A stretch of 64,000 bases of DNA from positions 133,463 to 197,462 of the forward strand of contig QKWP01000803.1 in assembly GCA_003550325.1 (NCBI GenBank), given 5' to 3'. Position numbers and translations under genes: made by a program. The notes below the pieces were generated by a model, which did not search any database, had not been told where the DNA came from, and saw only the letters and a program-made list of their open reading frames with translations. This document shows, one piece after another, positions 12,180 to 23,800 of the stretch. Numbering within the stretch: the first letter of the stretch is position 1; each line of letters begins with the position of its first letter. This DNA is from Gigaspora rosea. Taxonomy: Eukaryota > Glomeromycota > Glomeromycetes > Diversisporales > Gigasporaceae.

Positions 12180-12990
12180 TGAGTTTGATTGTTAACAGTC
12201 TTAACAGTATGGAATGTAATTGTTCGATAAATAGGGTAATTAGATGTTCAATCAATTTACAGATAGGTATTTAAGAAAAAGGGATCGACTTGGATTTATT
12301 AACTCTTTCTCTTTTTATTACGACTATGATTGGGATGTCACATTGATTATTTAATCAAAACTATATCAGTTAATTATGTAATTTATCATAGTGCAGATTT
12401 TTTATAAATTTATCATTATTTAATAAAATAAGGCTATTGCTATTATATTATATAACAAGACTTACTTTAAAATGTATCAACTTATTATATAGATATGCAA
12501 TCTTCTTAAAATTTTCACCAGTTATTTATACTAGAAAAACAGTGTCATTTTGGGGCTGGAGTCTTAATTCTTAGGCCTTATACAAGCCTGTATCTTTTTT
12601 AATTCGCTTTTTCAATATGTTACTTATTGTTCTTCAGTCATTGAACTTTTTTGATTTATTTCTTATAGCCACTTGTTTAGGTGTATAAGTTCTTTTTCGT
12701 TTTTGTATTTTAATCAAAATAAAAAAGAACATAACAAAGTTGTCTTTTATTTATTCAAAATACTTGCCTACGTTACAATAACATATTTATATTTTTTAAT
12801 GATAAACTATTTATTAATTTTAATTTTTTACAATACGATGACAAATTTAATTCTTATTTTCTAATTGACCAATAAAAGTCAGTTTATATATTATATTAAA
12901 TGTCATTTAAACCAAAAATCAGATATCCAGATATTTAATTCTAATTTAAGCTCAATTTTGGTTATTGAACCTAAAATTTGGATCAAGATG
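12180..12990. other. Noncoding sequence with one arm of an inverted repeat
   Basis: TATGTAATTTATCATAGTGCAGATTTT at 12373-12400 recurs inverted at about 13573-13600. Otherwise no gene is seen. The 63-codon frame at 12673 lacks any motif. Confidence 0.4.
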
Positions 12991-13003
12991 AAGTGAGAGC
13001 CAG

Positions 13004-13177
13004 AACTCCAATACATAGACAGATCAGGTATAGGTTTGCTTATTTTGGAGATTTTTTATGCAGATCTTTTCTATTTGTAGTAATTTTTTGCTTTGTTTTA
13101 AAATTTTTCTGCAAATCTTTCCTTTTTTAGTAATTCTATAATTAACCTAACCTATCTATGTATATTTCGGGGTCCTA
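13004..13177. mobile_element. 174-bp MITE of the 8.15-kb transposon family
   Basis: The right end reads CCTATCTATGTATATTTCGGGGTCCTA. The left end is eroded but keeps ATACATAGACAGATCAGG. Flanking 8-mers are AGAGCCAG (12996-13003) and GGAGCCAG (13178-13185), a one-mismatch TSD. Internal GCAGATCTTTTC and TTTTTGCTT words also occur in the 32319 and 50271 copies. Confidence 0.75.
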
Positions 13178-13185
13178 GGAGCCAG

Positions 13186-14450
13186 CTATTTTTGAAATTT
13201 AATACAGTAATTAAAAGGCTTTTATCTCGTTTCCTTTAGCTTCAGCCAATAAAGTCAAAGAATAAAGCTATATTTTTTATTTTTTTATTAATATATGATG
13301 TTTGAACATTCATATTATAGAATACTTGAAAATTCATTAATTAGGATGAAAAAAAGCTATATTAAAAATATAAATCAAAACTTAATTAGAACTTTAGTGA
13401 AAAATCAAACATAGCAATATAGCTACTTTGAAACAGTTCTAACAAACAGTTTTTAATTAAAAAAAATTAGAAAAGTAAGTGCAATATTTATGTGATACCT
13501 TTAGAATTTTGCACTTTTCTTTATAATTAAGTAAAGTAAATTACCTTCGATTATTTATTTTAATTTTACTAATTAAAATCTGCAATATGATAAATTACAT
13601 AGTTATCAGACATAGGTTGATTAATTATTTATGGAAATACAAAAATAGGATGAGTGTTTTATTACGAATAATTTTATTAGAGGGAATTATAAATTTTTAG
13701 GAAACTTCTACTAGGTATGATTTCGAAGTTTTAGAACTCAAATGAGTTAATTTTATTTCAAGTCAAGCTTGGGGCTCTTATATATTTTCTTTTACAGATT
13801 AGAAAACAATTAAAAAAATATTTTCTTAAAACTCTTATAAAACTTTCTATATTTAGGATTCTTAAGTATTTTTCTACATTTTCTATACTTAAAATTTTTA
13901 AGTATCTTTCGATACTTAAAACGCATTTTTTTTATAATTCAGCAGTCATGCCACAATTTTATTTATATACATTCTGTAATACTAGTATATTATATGCTAT
14001 GTCTACTCTAGATTGACTATTATATTAGAATGCGACCTATCCAGATATCATTAAGGATCCTTAAATATGACCTGCTATAACAAACTTTTACTCATCATAA
14101 CCCTTATTTAGGTAGACCTGAATCACCGATTGGAGTTTGGTGCCTATTATTACTGCCTACTTCTTAACCCTCTTCTTCTAACTTTTCGAGTAGCAGGATT
14201 CTACTAGAATAAAAAAAACAAATAAAGAAAATAAAAGGAGGTAAAAAAAGGAGAAGGCTGCACTATCTAAACAAAAACCAAGAAATACAAAGCAAAAATG
14301 AAAAGACAGAAGAGGAAGGCAAGAAGTAAATGGCTATAACGGCACTATTTACACCTATACTCAGTGATAAAAATTATATAACACTGCGCAAGAACTAGTT
14401 CGCCAAAATATTATATATAAATAAAAGAAAAAATAAAGAAATTTTCTGGA
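13186..14450. other. Noncoding repeats including AAGTATC minisatellite outlier
   Basis: 13850-13921 holds two to three AGTATC...GATACTTAAAA units like those at 20646-20832. 14061-14146 (ATGACCTGCTATAACAAAC to ATTGGAGTTTG) is related to 48540-48632. 14205-14335 is A/G-rich simple sequence similar to 32700-32870. Confidence 0.45.
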
Positions 14451-14898
14451 ATTTAAATTTCCAATGATCTGCTTACTCTACTGCACCACATCTCATTACA
14501 CGTCTATTCCTGTTTATCAATTTGCATGTCTTCTTCTGATTAGGATAGGAACAATGATGCAGATCTTTTGGAGAAGTACACCAAATTTCCTACTTTTCAT
14601 CCAAAATTTAAAAAAAAAGACTTCAAGCGAAAATATGATACAGTCAGCCCTTTCAGAACCAGTATGCTTTTGAGAGGTAATCTGATTTGACAATATCATA
14701 TGAATTGCGGACACGAATCGACCAATCAAATTGCAAGATTGGATATATGAAGAAATTGTTATTTATCAACCTCTTATGCTATGTATATGTATTATAAATT
14801 ATTAAAACACTAGCGCTCTATAAACTGCTCTATTTGGTAATTAAAAATATTTCAGTTTTTATTTTGTACATATGAACAGGAATAAGATATGCATGCAT

Positions 14899-15180
14899 TT
14901 ACACACATGCGTGATACAAAATCTGTTGTTGATCATTACATCTAAACAAGTTTTTTTTCTCATTAGTTACAAAATAGGCATCTAATAATAGTGTCATAGC
15001 ATTATAACAGCTTGCAACCAAACCAGAATTGACAATACATAATTTAACCATCATGAATAAGTCATGGTAAAATGCCAAGTATGAAACTACGTTCTTAAGA
15101 GAATGACCCTGCAGTTTTAATTTGTGACCCATGGAATATGATCGGATCATTGTTCTGGTTTGGAGTGCTAATCTAAACAA
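14899..15180 (-). CDS. Unrecognised 93-codon open frame
   Basis: The frame opens MFRLALQTRTMIRSYSMGHK and ends at TGA-free 14899 with NDQQQILYHACV and a stop. Codon use is not obviously random, but I see no known motif, no neighbours and no introns. A second minus-strand frame (14517-14729) lies nearby, but no link between them is shown. It may be a gene relic or chance. Confidence 0.2.
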   Translation of the reverse strand: MFRLALQTRTMIRSYSMGHKLKLQGHSLKNVVSYLAFYHDLFMMVKLCIVNSGLVASCYNAMTLLLDAYFVTNEKKNLFRCNDQQQILYHACV

Positions 15181-15252
15181 AGGAACAAAGACAAATAAAT
15201 TTGGTAGTTTGAATTGAAAAAAAATTCAGGTAAAAGGATATATAATAAGATG

Positions 15253-15693
15253 CATATGGGCTGATTTATGGAATTGCCAATAACTTTTGAGATACTAATC
15301 TATTTTTGAATAATTTTATTACCAAAATGTTGGTCTCAATGAGATGGTTTTAATGAATCCAAAATCATCAAAATCCAATCACAGGATCCCAAGATAATTA
15401 TTAACTTTTACTATGTAGACAATCAACGTATGGATTGGTTTTCATATATGAAAACCAATCCATACATTGATTGTCTACATAGTAAAACCAATCCATATGT
15501 TGATTGTCTACATAGTAAAAGTTAATAGTAAGATTATATAAAACTTAATTATCTTGGAATCCTGTGATTGGATTTTGATGATTTTGGATTCATTAGAACC
15601 GTCTCATCAAGACCAACATTTTGGTGATAAAATTATTCAAAAATAGATTAGTATATCATAAGTTATTGGCAGTTCCATAAATCAGCCCATATG
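15253..15693. mobile_element. 441-bp fold-back element with TCTCA-N-TGAGA module
   Basis: CATATGGGCTGATTTATGGA on the left mirrors TCCATAAATCAGCCCATATG on the right. Each arm carries TTACCAAAATGTTGGTCTCA or its mirror and AATCCAATCACAGGATCCC. The centre contains a small internal duplication of CCAATCCATA...GATTGTCTACATAGTAAAA. Confidence 0.8.
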
Positions 15694-15962
15694 GTTCTCC
15701 CAAGATACAAGTGATTAAGATTCAACAAAGAATGAGTTGCACTTAGTTTAAGATCTTGAAATAACATGTGTGGGCGTTTTAAAACCCAGATTTTTTAAAA
15801 ATGAAATGCTTGATTTCGAATAATACCGTGGACATTCTACAACTCAAATTATATTAGTGAGCAAATAACATGGTAACAATAAAGCATCAAAAATTTATTT
15901 ACCCAAAATGCACATAGGCGTACTGCAAATAACATGCTAATGCCTGGTCTTTCAATATAAAT

Positions 15963-16108
15963 AAAATTAAAGTCTTAAAAATAAAAAAATTGCATAAAAA
16001 ATTAAAGTCTTGAAAATAAAAATATTCGCATAAAAAATTATAGTCTTGAAAATAAAAAAATTCGCATAAAAAATTAAAGTCTTGAAAATAAAAAAATTTG
16101 CATAAAAA
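15963..16108. repeat. 39-bp tandem repeat, four units
   Basis: AAATTAAAGTCTTGAAAATA followed by AAAAAATTCGCATAAA, four times with few changes. It creates the repetitive minus-strand frame at 15967-16200, which is not a gene. Confidence 0.8.
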
Positions 16109-16270
16109 TTATAAATAAATGATAAATAAATAGTATAATACAGTAGCTCAATCTTAATAGTTCTTGATATTGGTTCTTTTTTACAAATTTTACCTATCAT
16201 AATTATAGAGAAAAGTAAAAATAAGGTTGTTTTTACTGGGAATTTGCATAATGATTAATGAAAGTTGATA

Positions 16271-17010
16271 TGCGAACATTATCAAGCCAATCCCAAAATT
16301 ATTCAAAAAAACTTGCAGTGTAGGCAAAAAACAAATTTAACCTATTAAAAGCCCCAGGTCACAGTACAATTTCAGATATTTTGAAAAGAAAGAAAGAGTT
16401 CAGTATGATGTCTGCAACTGATCTTTAAGTTAAAAAACGACATATCGTTATGTTTCCTGAATTAGATATCGCTTTGGTAAATTGGATTTTACAATGTAAG
16501 CATTAGCTATAAGTCTAAATGGAGATATGATCAAAGCAAAGGGTAACAAATTTGCAAATTTAATGAGAATTCTAGAATGTAACTAGCCAGGATTCTCAAA
16601 TGGATGGTTGCAAGCTTTCCAGGAGAGACATAATTTTCATTTCTTTAGGCTACATGGTGAAAGCAGTTCTGTTGAACTACTGCTATCGAATTAAATCTTC
16701 TAACTATTATTCGTACAATAAATAAAAATATTCTGCATAATATCTATAATATGGATAAAACAGGTTTATTCTATGCTATGGCTCCTGATCGTACTATCGC
16801 ATCTCGCCAAATTGAAGGGTCAAAAAAGGACTGCATACGACTTACGGTTGCACTTACATCTAACGCTGATAGTATATACAAGCTTCAACCCTTTATTATT
16901 AGTCATGCTAAAAAACCTAGTGTTTTAAAAAAAAAACTAGAGAGCAACTTGGGTTCTATTATCGCAATAATCTAAAAGCTTGGATGACTGCTTTGTTTTT
17001 CTAGATAATA
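16271..17010 (+). pseudogene. Tigger (pogo-type) transposase, 5' part
   Basis: Broken frames give, in order: NPKIIQKNLA, KAPGHSTISDILKRKKEF, MFPELDIALVNWILQC, FSNGWLQAFQERHNFHFFRL, HGESSSVELL, then MDKTGLFYAMAPDRTIASRQ and a GSKKDCIRLTVAL...HAKKP stretch. From memory this is the order of a CENP-B/Tigger transposase: helix-turn-helix, CENPB DNA-binding domain, then the start of the DDE_1 catalytic domain (the Asp in NMDKTGLFY). Several frameshifts and stops, such as TAA in ILQCKH*, make it inactive. The WMTALFF stretch at about 16980-17001 is followed by a stop. The rest of the catalytic domain resumes at 18486. Confidence 0.8.
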
Positions 17011-17059
17011 ATATAAATAGTTGGTCACATTAGCAAACTATCGCTTTTACTCTATTTTT

Positions 17060-17700
17060 TTTTTAAATTTCTCAGTATTAAGACTGAGGCGCTATTGGCG
17101 CTCTTTTATTAAGGTCATTGGTCATAGGGACCCAACGGGCCCCTATATTTTCATTACATATCCTATTTTTCTATTTATAATTTCGTCCTATGAAGTCTAT
17201 CCTAACCTACTCCCCCTTTATTTGGTTTTTCTGGCCGAGTCCAGCCAGACTGTCATTCGGTGCGCCCCACCCTAAGGCTTCTTAGATCAGCTTTAAGGAG
17301 TTAGTTTACTCTGCCGATATGCTTAGTAGGTCCATTTTTCGTCTACCCCAGGTACTCCCTTCTGAGTTTGAATCAGGTCAGGTTTTCCTTGCGGGACTTT
17401 TCCTGGTTAGGTCTCATACCACACTTGTTTGTCTTTCCTTTTATAGTGGACGGTCCTTATATTTACGACGTTTCTTGTCAGATTTTTTCCTTTTTTGGAT
17501 GCTGCATGACCTTGTGGTTATGTCACACAACCCATTGTTGCTGTAGTACCATGTCCGAAAATGGGAAATGATTGATGCCTCATCATAGATCTTTAATATT
17601 CGTGGTCCTAACACAGTTTTTGTCATCCACTAGACTCGAACCGGCGACCTTGCGAATACGACTCCGGAGTGCTAACCACTGCGCTATCCGACCCAGGGTC
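17060..17700 (-). mobile_element. tRNA-derived SINE inside the Tigger remnant
   Basis: On the minus strand it starts GACCCTGGGTCGGATAGCGC. An A box-like TAGCGCAGTGGTTAGCA and a B box-like GGTTCGAGTCT give a tRNA-like head at 17630-17697. A unique, clearly GC-richer body follows, and the element ends in an A-rich tail (T run at 17055-17064 on the plus strand). The 16-bp sequence CTTTTACTCTATTTTT is repeated exactly at 17044-17059 and 17701-17716, the expected TSD of LINE-mediated insertion. It lies between the two Tigger fragments. Confidence 0.85.
17633..17697 (-). promoter_or_regulatory. Internal RNA polymerase III promoter (A and B boxes) of the SINE
   Basis: Minus strand TAGCGCAGTGGTTAGCA (A box) and GGTTCGAGTCT (B box) are spaced as in a tRNA gene. 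The anticodon-arm region does not form a convincing tRNA, and a long non-tRNA body follows, so I call a SINE head and not a tRNA gene. Confidence 0.7.
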
Positions 17701-17716
17701 CTTTTACTCTATTTTT

Positions 17717-18485
17717 AATACCATATGAATACAATAAATAAATTTTATTTATACAGTACATGAATATATTGTGTGGCCAAAAGCATATCTGCATTTTTCA
17801 TAATAATATAATGCTATGGGTATTTGATGACGCTAGGACGGCTCTCTGAAGTTCAGGTATACCACTGCTGAAGTATTTAATGACCCAAAGTTTTATTTCA
17901 AATTGAAATGAAAGTTTGGGACATGTAATAAATGCCATTTTTGCAACCTCTTTAGGATTATAATTTATATAGTCCTCAATAGTTTTTTGTTGGTGAGAAT
18001 TACAAATATTGGATGGTTCAGCAGTGCACACCCAAACTTCAGGGATCCGCCTTGACATCATCCAGGTATTTACCATATTAATCTATTAAGAAAAAAAATC
18101 AAATAAATAAATAAATAAATAATAAAAATAAAAATAAAACTAAAAAAAAATTAAGGATTATTGCCCATGCTAGCTCAGTTAAAATATAAGTCTTTGCCTT
18201 GAATACGACCTTACAGATAGAGATTGTACCCGTTGGGAAAACCTCTACCTGGTTACTATTAAATTACCCAGATATCCGGATAAATTACTATTTCACACAA
18301 TTGTAAATTCTACCCGGGTACAATCACTACTTACAGAACATAGAAATTGCTATGTTCTATAATGTCATTTTCAAAAAAAAACCCATATACTCACACAAGA
18401 TTATCTTTATTGTAAATCAATAAAATTATTAAATGAAATTATATAACAATATTGTTATCAATCTTATTGCTATTTTTAGGAATAG
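17717..18485. other. Unassigned sequence between the SINE and the Tigger 3' part
   Basis: Apart from the 92-codon minus-strand frame, it holds an AAAT-type simple repeat (about 18098-18150) and no recognisable coding sequence. It interrupts the Tigger catalytic domain, so some of it was probably inserted, but I could not find its ends. Confidence 0.4.
17798..18076 (-). CDS. Unrecognised 92-codon open frame
   Basis: ATG at 18076, stop TGA at 17798. The product contains WMMSRRIPEVWVCTAEPSN, an EDYINYNPKEVAKMAFITC stretch and IKLWVIKYFSSGIPELQRAV. Codon use and the Trp/Cys content look more protein-like than chance frames in this AT-rich DNA. The family is unknown. It lies in the stretch that separates the two Tigger fragments, so it could be part of another inserted element or a gene relic. 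No splice partners were found. Confidence 0.3.
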   Translation of the reverse strand: MVNTWMMSRRIPEVWVCTAEPSNICNSHQQKTIEDYINYNPKEVAKMAFITCPKLSFQFEIKLWVIKYFSSGIPELQRAVLASSNTHSIILL

Positions 18486-19388
18486 ATTGAAAAATTTAAC
18501 AAAGAAATGAGGAAGTCAAATCGTCATATCTTGCTTGTCTTAGATGGTGCTTCTTTGCATATTACTAGTACAGTCAATCTAACTAATATAGAAATACTTA
18601 AACTACTTTCGCATACATCATCAAAGATACAACCCATGGATGCTAGCAAATTGCATTTTTCAAGCTTCATTATCGTCAAATGCAACTTCAACATGTGATC
18701 GATCGTGATGAAGCTGGAAAAGATGATATCTATAAAGTTGACCAATTGCAAGCTATGAGGTGGATAAAGGTTGCATGGTTTGAAGTATCTGTCAGAATGA
18801 TCAAGAATTGCTGGTTCTATACAAAAATTATATCTCCTCATAATGAAGATGGAACATTAGTTGTTATGTCACCTCCTGCTGCCTTGCCTTCTCCTGCTGC
18901 CTCGCCTTCTCCTGCTACTTCGCCTACTCCTGCTACCTCACCCTTACCCTCTGCTATTGCCTCACTCCTTCTGTTTTTTCGCCTTCTAAACATCTGTTGA
19001 TCCAAATTATGAATTGATTTTTGTGGAGCTTCAGCAAACACTTAATGCATTGTGGATTCGTAATCCATTATCAATTGCAGATTTGTTAGATTTTGAAGAA
19101 AAAAATATGGAAATACATCAACAATTTAATGATGAAAACTTAATTCAGGGTACTACAGAAATTGATTATGTAAAAAATAAAATTGAAATACAACCTTTAA
19201 CCGGAAAGGAACAGTTGGAAATTTTGCGTGGTGCTCTGAGAATTGTTGATGAGAGAATTGATGATGGTAGGGTAACTGTGAGGTCTTTGCACAAGCTTAA
19301 ATCGTGTATTTGTAAGGAGATTCAGAGGGAAGAGCCTAAAAAACAGGTCCAAACTAGATTGGATCAATTTTTTCAAAGGCCTGAATAA
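18486..19388 (+). pseudogene. Tigger (pogo-type) transposase, 3' part
   Basis: Frames read MRKSNRHILLVLDGASLHIT and then IEILKLLSHTSSKIQPMDAS. After a frameshift near 18670 comes QLQHVIDRDEAGKDDIYKVD, QAMRWIKVAW and NCWFYTKI. This matches the second half of a DDE_1 domain: catalytic Asp in LVLDGASLH, QPMDA motif. A Pro/Ala/Ser linker (18876-18960) built on CCTTCTCCTGCT repeats follows. After another frameshift near 18995 there is ELIFVELQQTLNALW and a C-terminus ending in QTRLDQFFQRPE. It is non-functional, and it belongs with the 16271 fragment. Confidence 0.8.
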
Positions 19389-19489
19389 TAAATAGCATTA
19401 CATATTAATTTTATTTTAGAAATAAATCAACGCCAAAATTACAAACAACTTATTAGATAAGATTTCTTTGTTTTACAAGTATATAACAT

Positions 19490-19584
19490 AAAAAAATGAA
19501 AAAAAGCAAAAAAAATAAAAAAAAGCAAAAAAAAAAAATGAAAAAAAATGAAAAAAGCAAAAAAAACTGAAAAAAAGAAAAAAA
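19490..19584. repeat. A-rich simple repeat (AAAAAGC/AAAATG)
   Basis: Runs of AAAAAAAGCAAAAAAA and AAAAATGAAAA units starting about 100 bp after the Tigger stop codon. Confidence 0.7.
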
Positions 19585-19599
19585 CCGGTTTCAACAATT

Positions 19600-20640
19600 G
19601 TTACAATGGGTGCTATCACAAAATTGATCAGCTGGTAGTTAATGTTTGTCGAAGCAGGCTGGCTGTGATGAAGTGAAGAAATGATTAAATGGTTGTTATT
19701 GTCTTCGAGTAGGTCGGGTAATAATGAGAGATTTCTTTATTTGTATTTTTCAGAAAGGTTATCCTTTAAATTATACTTTGGATAACTTTATTGTAATGCT
19801 ATATCGAACAAAAATATCATAAATAAATAGTTATTACTGTATACAGTATCTTGCTTTGTGCTAAACTTTAACACACAGTTTTGAGCAATAATTAAGTTCA
19901 AAACTCTTATAAATATAAAATAGCGTGTTATACTGTATATGAAACTGCACTTACCAGTACTCGCTATAGTGATATTGCTGTATTGGAATGAGCATGATTT
20001 AACTGTAAAAAATTCTTATCGGTGCAAGAAATTTAGAAGATCGTTATACGTATAATTTTTTTTAATAAAAAAAATTAAACACGTAAAAATATTAATCAAT
20101 TTTATGCAATTTGATTGGACATATATGTCAGGTGACTCTATGCAAATTCAGAAATTTATGCATAAAGGCTATTGGATATCGGAAATGGCAGGATATCAGA
20201 TATTACTTATGAAATGGGTACGGTAGATCGATTTTTAACCGATTTTGGCAGGTTATTAGTTTTGACAGGATCGGTTCTGAGAGGGCCAACTATAGTAGGT
20301 ATATAATCAAATACGTTCTTGTAACCAAAATCCTTAAAGAGAGTGTTGAAAAACTCATTTTTTAGTTCACTACCTAGCCAAACTATAAAACCTTTGTAGA
20401 CAAAAGAAGACTTCTACCAGAATTTTCTTGTACCAAGAGTACCTACTGCCAGTTATCTTGTACAACTGACACTTCTGGCTTGCTTGCTGAATATATGAAG
20501 GAGTCACCAAAAAGTGGATAAAAAGATTGACCTTTATAAAAACCAGTATTAATAGTTGCTTCATCTGTTACTAAAAAAATTTTTGTTTTTCTTTGTTCGG
20601 AATTTTGTACAAGTGATTAATGGAAAGAGTTGTTGATTCA
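19600..20640. other. Noncoding sequence, no features recognised
   Basis: AT-rich with no coding frame I can support. The 64-codon minus-strand frame at 20370-20564 has no recognisable motif. Confidence 0.4.
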
Positions 20641-20645
20641 TCTTG

Positions 20646-20832
20646 ATACTAAAATAGTACTAAAACTCTTAAGTATCTTTAGATACTTAAAACTTTTAGT
20701 ATTCTTCAATACTTAAAACTCTTAAGTATCTTTTGATACTTAAAACTTTTAAATATTTTTCGATACTTAAAACTCTTAAGTATCTTTTGATACTTAAAAC
20801 TTTTAAGCATCTTTTGATACTCCCTTAAATAT
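20646..20832. repeat. AAAACTCTTAAGTATCTTTTGATACTT minisatellite
   Basis: About seven units of 26-28 bp. Each holds AAGTATC and GATACTT around TTTT, so each unit is itself a small hairpin. Confidence 0.8.
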
Positions 20833-20857
20833 TTTTGATTCTTTTAATTCGATCTAT

Positions 20858-23800
20858 TAGAGTAGAGACATTTATCAGGTGATTTCTACCTCTTAAGAGG
20901 GTACCCTACTCCCCCTACCTGATACCAAACTAGCCAATCAAATTCAAGCGAATAATATTTACAAACCGGACTCAAACCAAACTTAGTCAAGTCTGATTTT
21001 GGTCCAGATTTGGTCCAAAGTCTGCAGGCTAGTCTTAGTTTGAATATGTTTATAAGTATATTTTGGTGCTGAACAAGTTTACTTAATGTATGAAGTTAAA
21101 ATTAATTAGTAAAATTTTGTTAATCATAAAATTTTATAAAATGTTATTAATAAAATTCTATAAAATCTTATAATTCACAAATTTTTATTAAATATTTCTA
21201 ACTTTATGCACTAAGTAACCTTGTATAGCATCCAAATATACATCAAATCGGAATAATTATTTTTATTTTACTTGAATTTTAGATATTAGATGCATAATTT
21301 TTGATTTTTGATCAAAAAAGTCAAATTTAAGCATCTTTTCTCCAAATTTCAAGTAAAATAAAAAAGATTATGCTGATTTAATGTATTTTTAGATGCTGCA
21401 CAAGTTTACTTAGTGCATAAAGTTAGAATTAATCAGTAATATTTATGAAGCATAAGATTTTATAGAATTTTATTAATAAAATTCTATAAAATCATATAAT
21501 TTGCAAATTTTTATTAATAAATTCTAACTTTATGCACTAAGTAAGCTTGTTTGGCATCCAATAATACATCAAATCGGGGCATAATTATTTTTATTTTACT
21601 TGAAATTTGGAGAAAAGATGCTTAAATTTGAATTTTTTGATCAAAAATCAAAATTATGCATCTAATATCTAAAATTCAAGTAAAATAAAAATAATACAAC
21701 AGGGTGAAACCTGTGTCACCAGCTAGTAAAACCTGATTTTATTAGTAAAATCTGAGTTTTTTAAAAAAAAATAAGTAAAATCTGAGTTTATTAGTAAAAC
21801 CTGAGTTTATTAGTAAAATCTGAGTTATTAAAAAAAATAAGTAAAATCTAATATAGATAGGGTGAAATCCGCTATTAAACAAAACTGTTCTAAAATTTTG
21901 AGCAAAGATATCTTGACAACTACCTGATCAAATTTGATAAAAATTTTTTTATTTGAATTCTATAAATCTATAAATTTCAAAAAAAAAAATTATCAAATTT
22001 AGTCAGCTGATTATCAAGATATCTTCGCTTAAAGTTATAGAAAAAATCAAAACGTTTATTAAAATAGAAGCTATGCCAAATTTTTTTTAAAACTTAGAGC
22101 AAAGATATCTTGACAACAACCTGATCAAATTTGAAAAATAACTTTTTTTTGAATTCTGTGAAACTATAAAATTCAAATAAAAAAAGTTTTATCAAATTTG
22201 ATCAAGTAGTTGCTAAGATATCCTTGATCAAAGTTTTGTCAAAAATTTAAAACGTGTCTGTCATATGATACGCGTTTTGAAATTCTCTAAAACTTTGAAC
22301 TGCAACCACCTGATCAAATTCGATAAAAATTTTTTTATTTGAATTATATGAATCCATATAATTCAAATAAAAAAAATTTTATCGAATTTGATCAGGTGGT
22401 TGCAGAAATATCTTTGATCAAAGTTTTATCATGTGATACACATTTTGAAATTCTCTAAAACTTTGATCAAAGATATCTCTGCAACCACCTAATCAAATTT
22501 GATGAAAATTTTTTATTTGAAATTTAAAACGTATCTATCATATGACAGATATGTTTTAAATTTTTGACAAAACTTTGATCAAAGATATCTCTGCAACCAC
22601 CTGATCAAATTCGATGAAAATTTTTTTATTTGAATTATATGGATCTATATATTTTAAATAAAATATTTTCATCGAATTTGATAAGGTGGTTGCGGAAATA
22701 TCTTTGATCAAAGTTTTAGAGAGTTTCAAAATGCATATCACATAACAGATACGTTTTAAATTTTTGACAAAACTTTGATCAAGAATATCTTAGCAACTAC
22801 TTGATCAAATTCACTTGAAATTATTTTATTTAAATTCTGTGGATCCATATAATTCAAATAAAAAAAATTTCATTGAATTTGTTCAGGTGGTTGCAGAGAT
22901 ATTTTTGCTCAAAGTTTTAGAAAAAAATTTGTCGTAGCTTTTATTTTGATAGACGTTTTGATTTTTTTCTATAACTTTGAGCGAAGATATCTTGATAATC
23001 ACCTGACCAAATTTGATGAAATTTTTTTTTGAAATCTATGGGATTATAGAATTCAAATAAAAAACTTTTCATCGAATTTGATCAGGTGGTTGTCAAGATA
23101 TCTTTGCTCAAAGTTTTAGAACAGTTTTTGTTAAATAGCGGATTTCACCCTATCTATATCAGATTTTACTTATTTTTTTTCTAAACTCAGAATTTACTAA
23201 TAAACTCAAATTTTACTTATTTTTTTAAAAAAACTCAGATTTTACTAATAAACTCGGATTTTACTAGCTGGTGACTCAGGTTTCACCCTGTCGTAAAATA
23301 ATTATGCCGATTTAATGTATTATTGGATGCTAAACAAGTTTATTTAATGCATAAAGTTAGAATTTATTAATAAAAATTTGCTAATTATAAGATTTTATAG
23401 AATTTTATTAATAAAATTCTATAAAATCTTGTGATTCACAAAATTTTACAAATTAATTCTAACTTTATACACTAAGTAAACTTGTGTAGCATCTAAAAAT
23501 ACATTAAATCGGCATAATCTTTTTTATTTTACTTGAAATTTGGAGAAAAGATGCTTAAATTAGATTTTATTAATCAAAAATCAAAAATTATGCATCTAAT
23601 ATCTAAAATTCAAGTAAAATAAAAATAATTATGCCAATTTGCTATATTTTTAGATGCTAAACAAGTTTATTTAATGCATAAAGTTGGAATTTATTAATAA
23701 AAATATGCAAATTATAAGATTTTATAAAATTTTATTAATAAAATTCTATAAAATCTTATGATTCACAAAATATTACTAATTAATTCTAACTTTATGCATA

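Noticed and set aside
15967..16200. Repetitive minus-strand frame with FYANFFIFKT units
   Set aside because: It is the translation of a 39-bp AT-rich tandem repeat.
17635..17697. A minus-strand tRNA gene
   Set aside because: Acceptor and anticodon stems do not fold convincingly, and a 16-bp TSD plus a long GC-rich body and A tail show that it is a SINE head.
18846..19041. Minus-strand Gly/Glu-rich frame
   Set aside because: It is the complement of the Pro/Ala/Ser linker repeat in the Tigger transposase.
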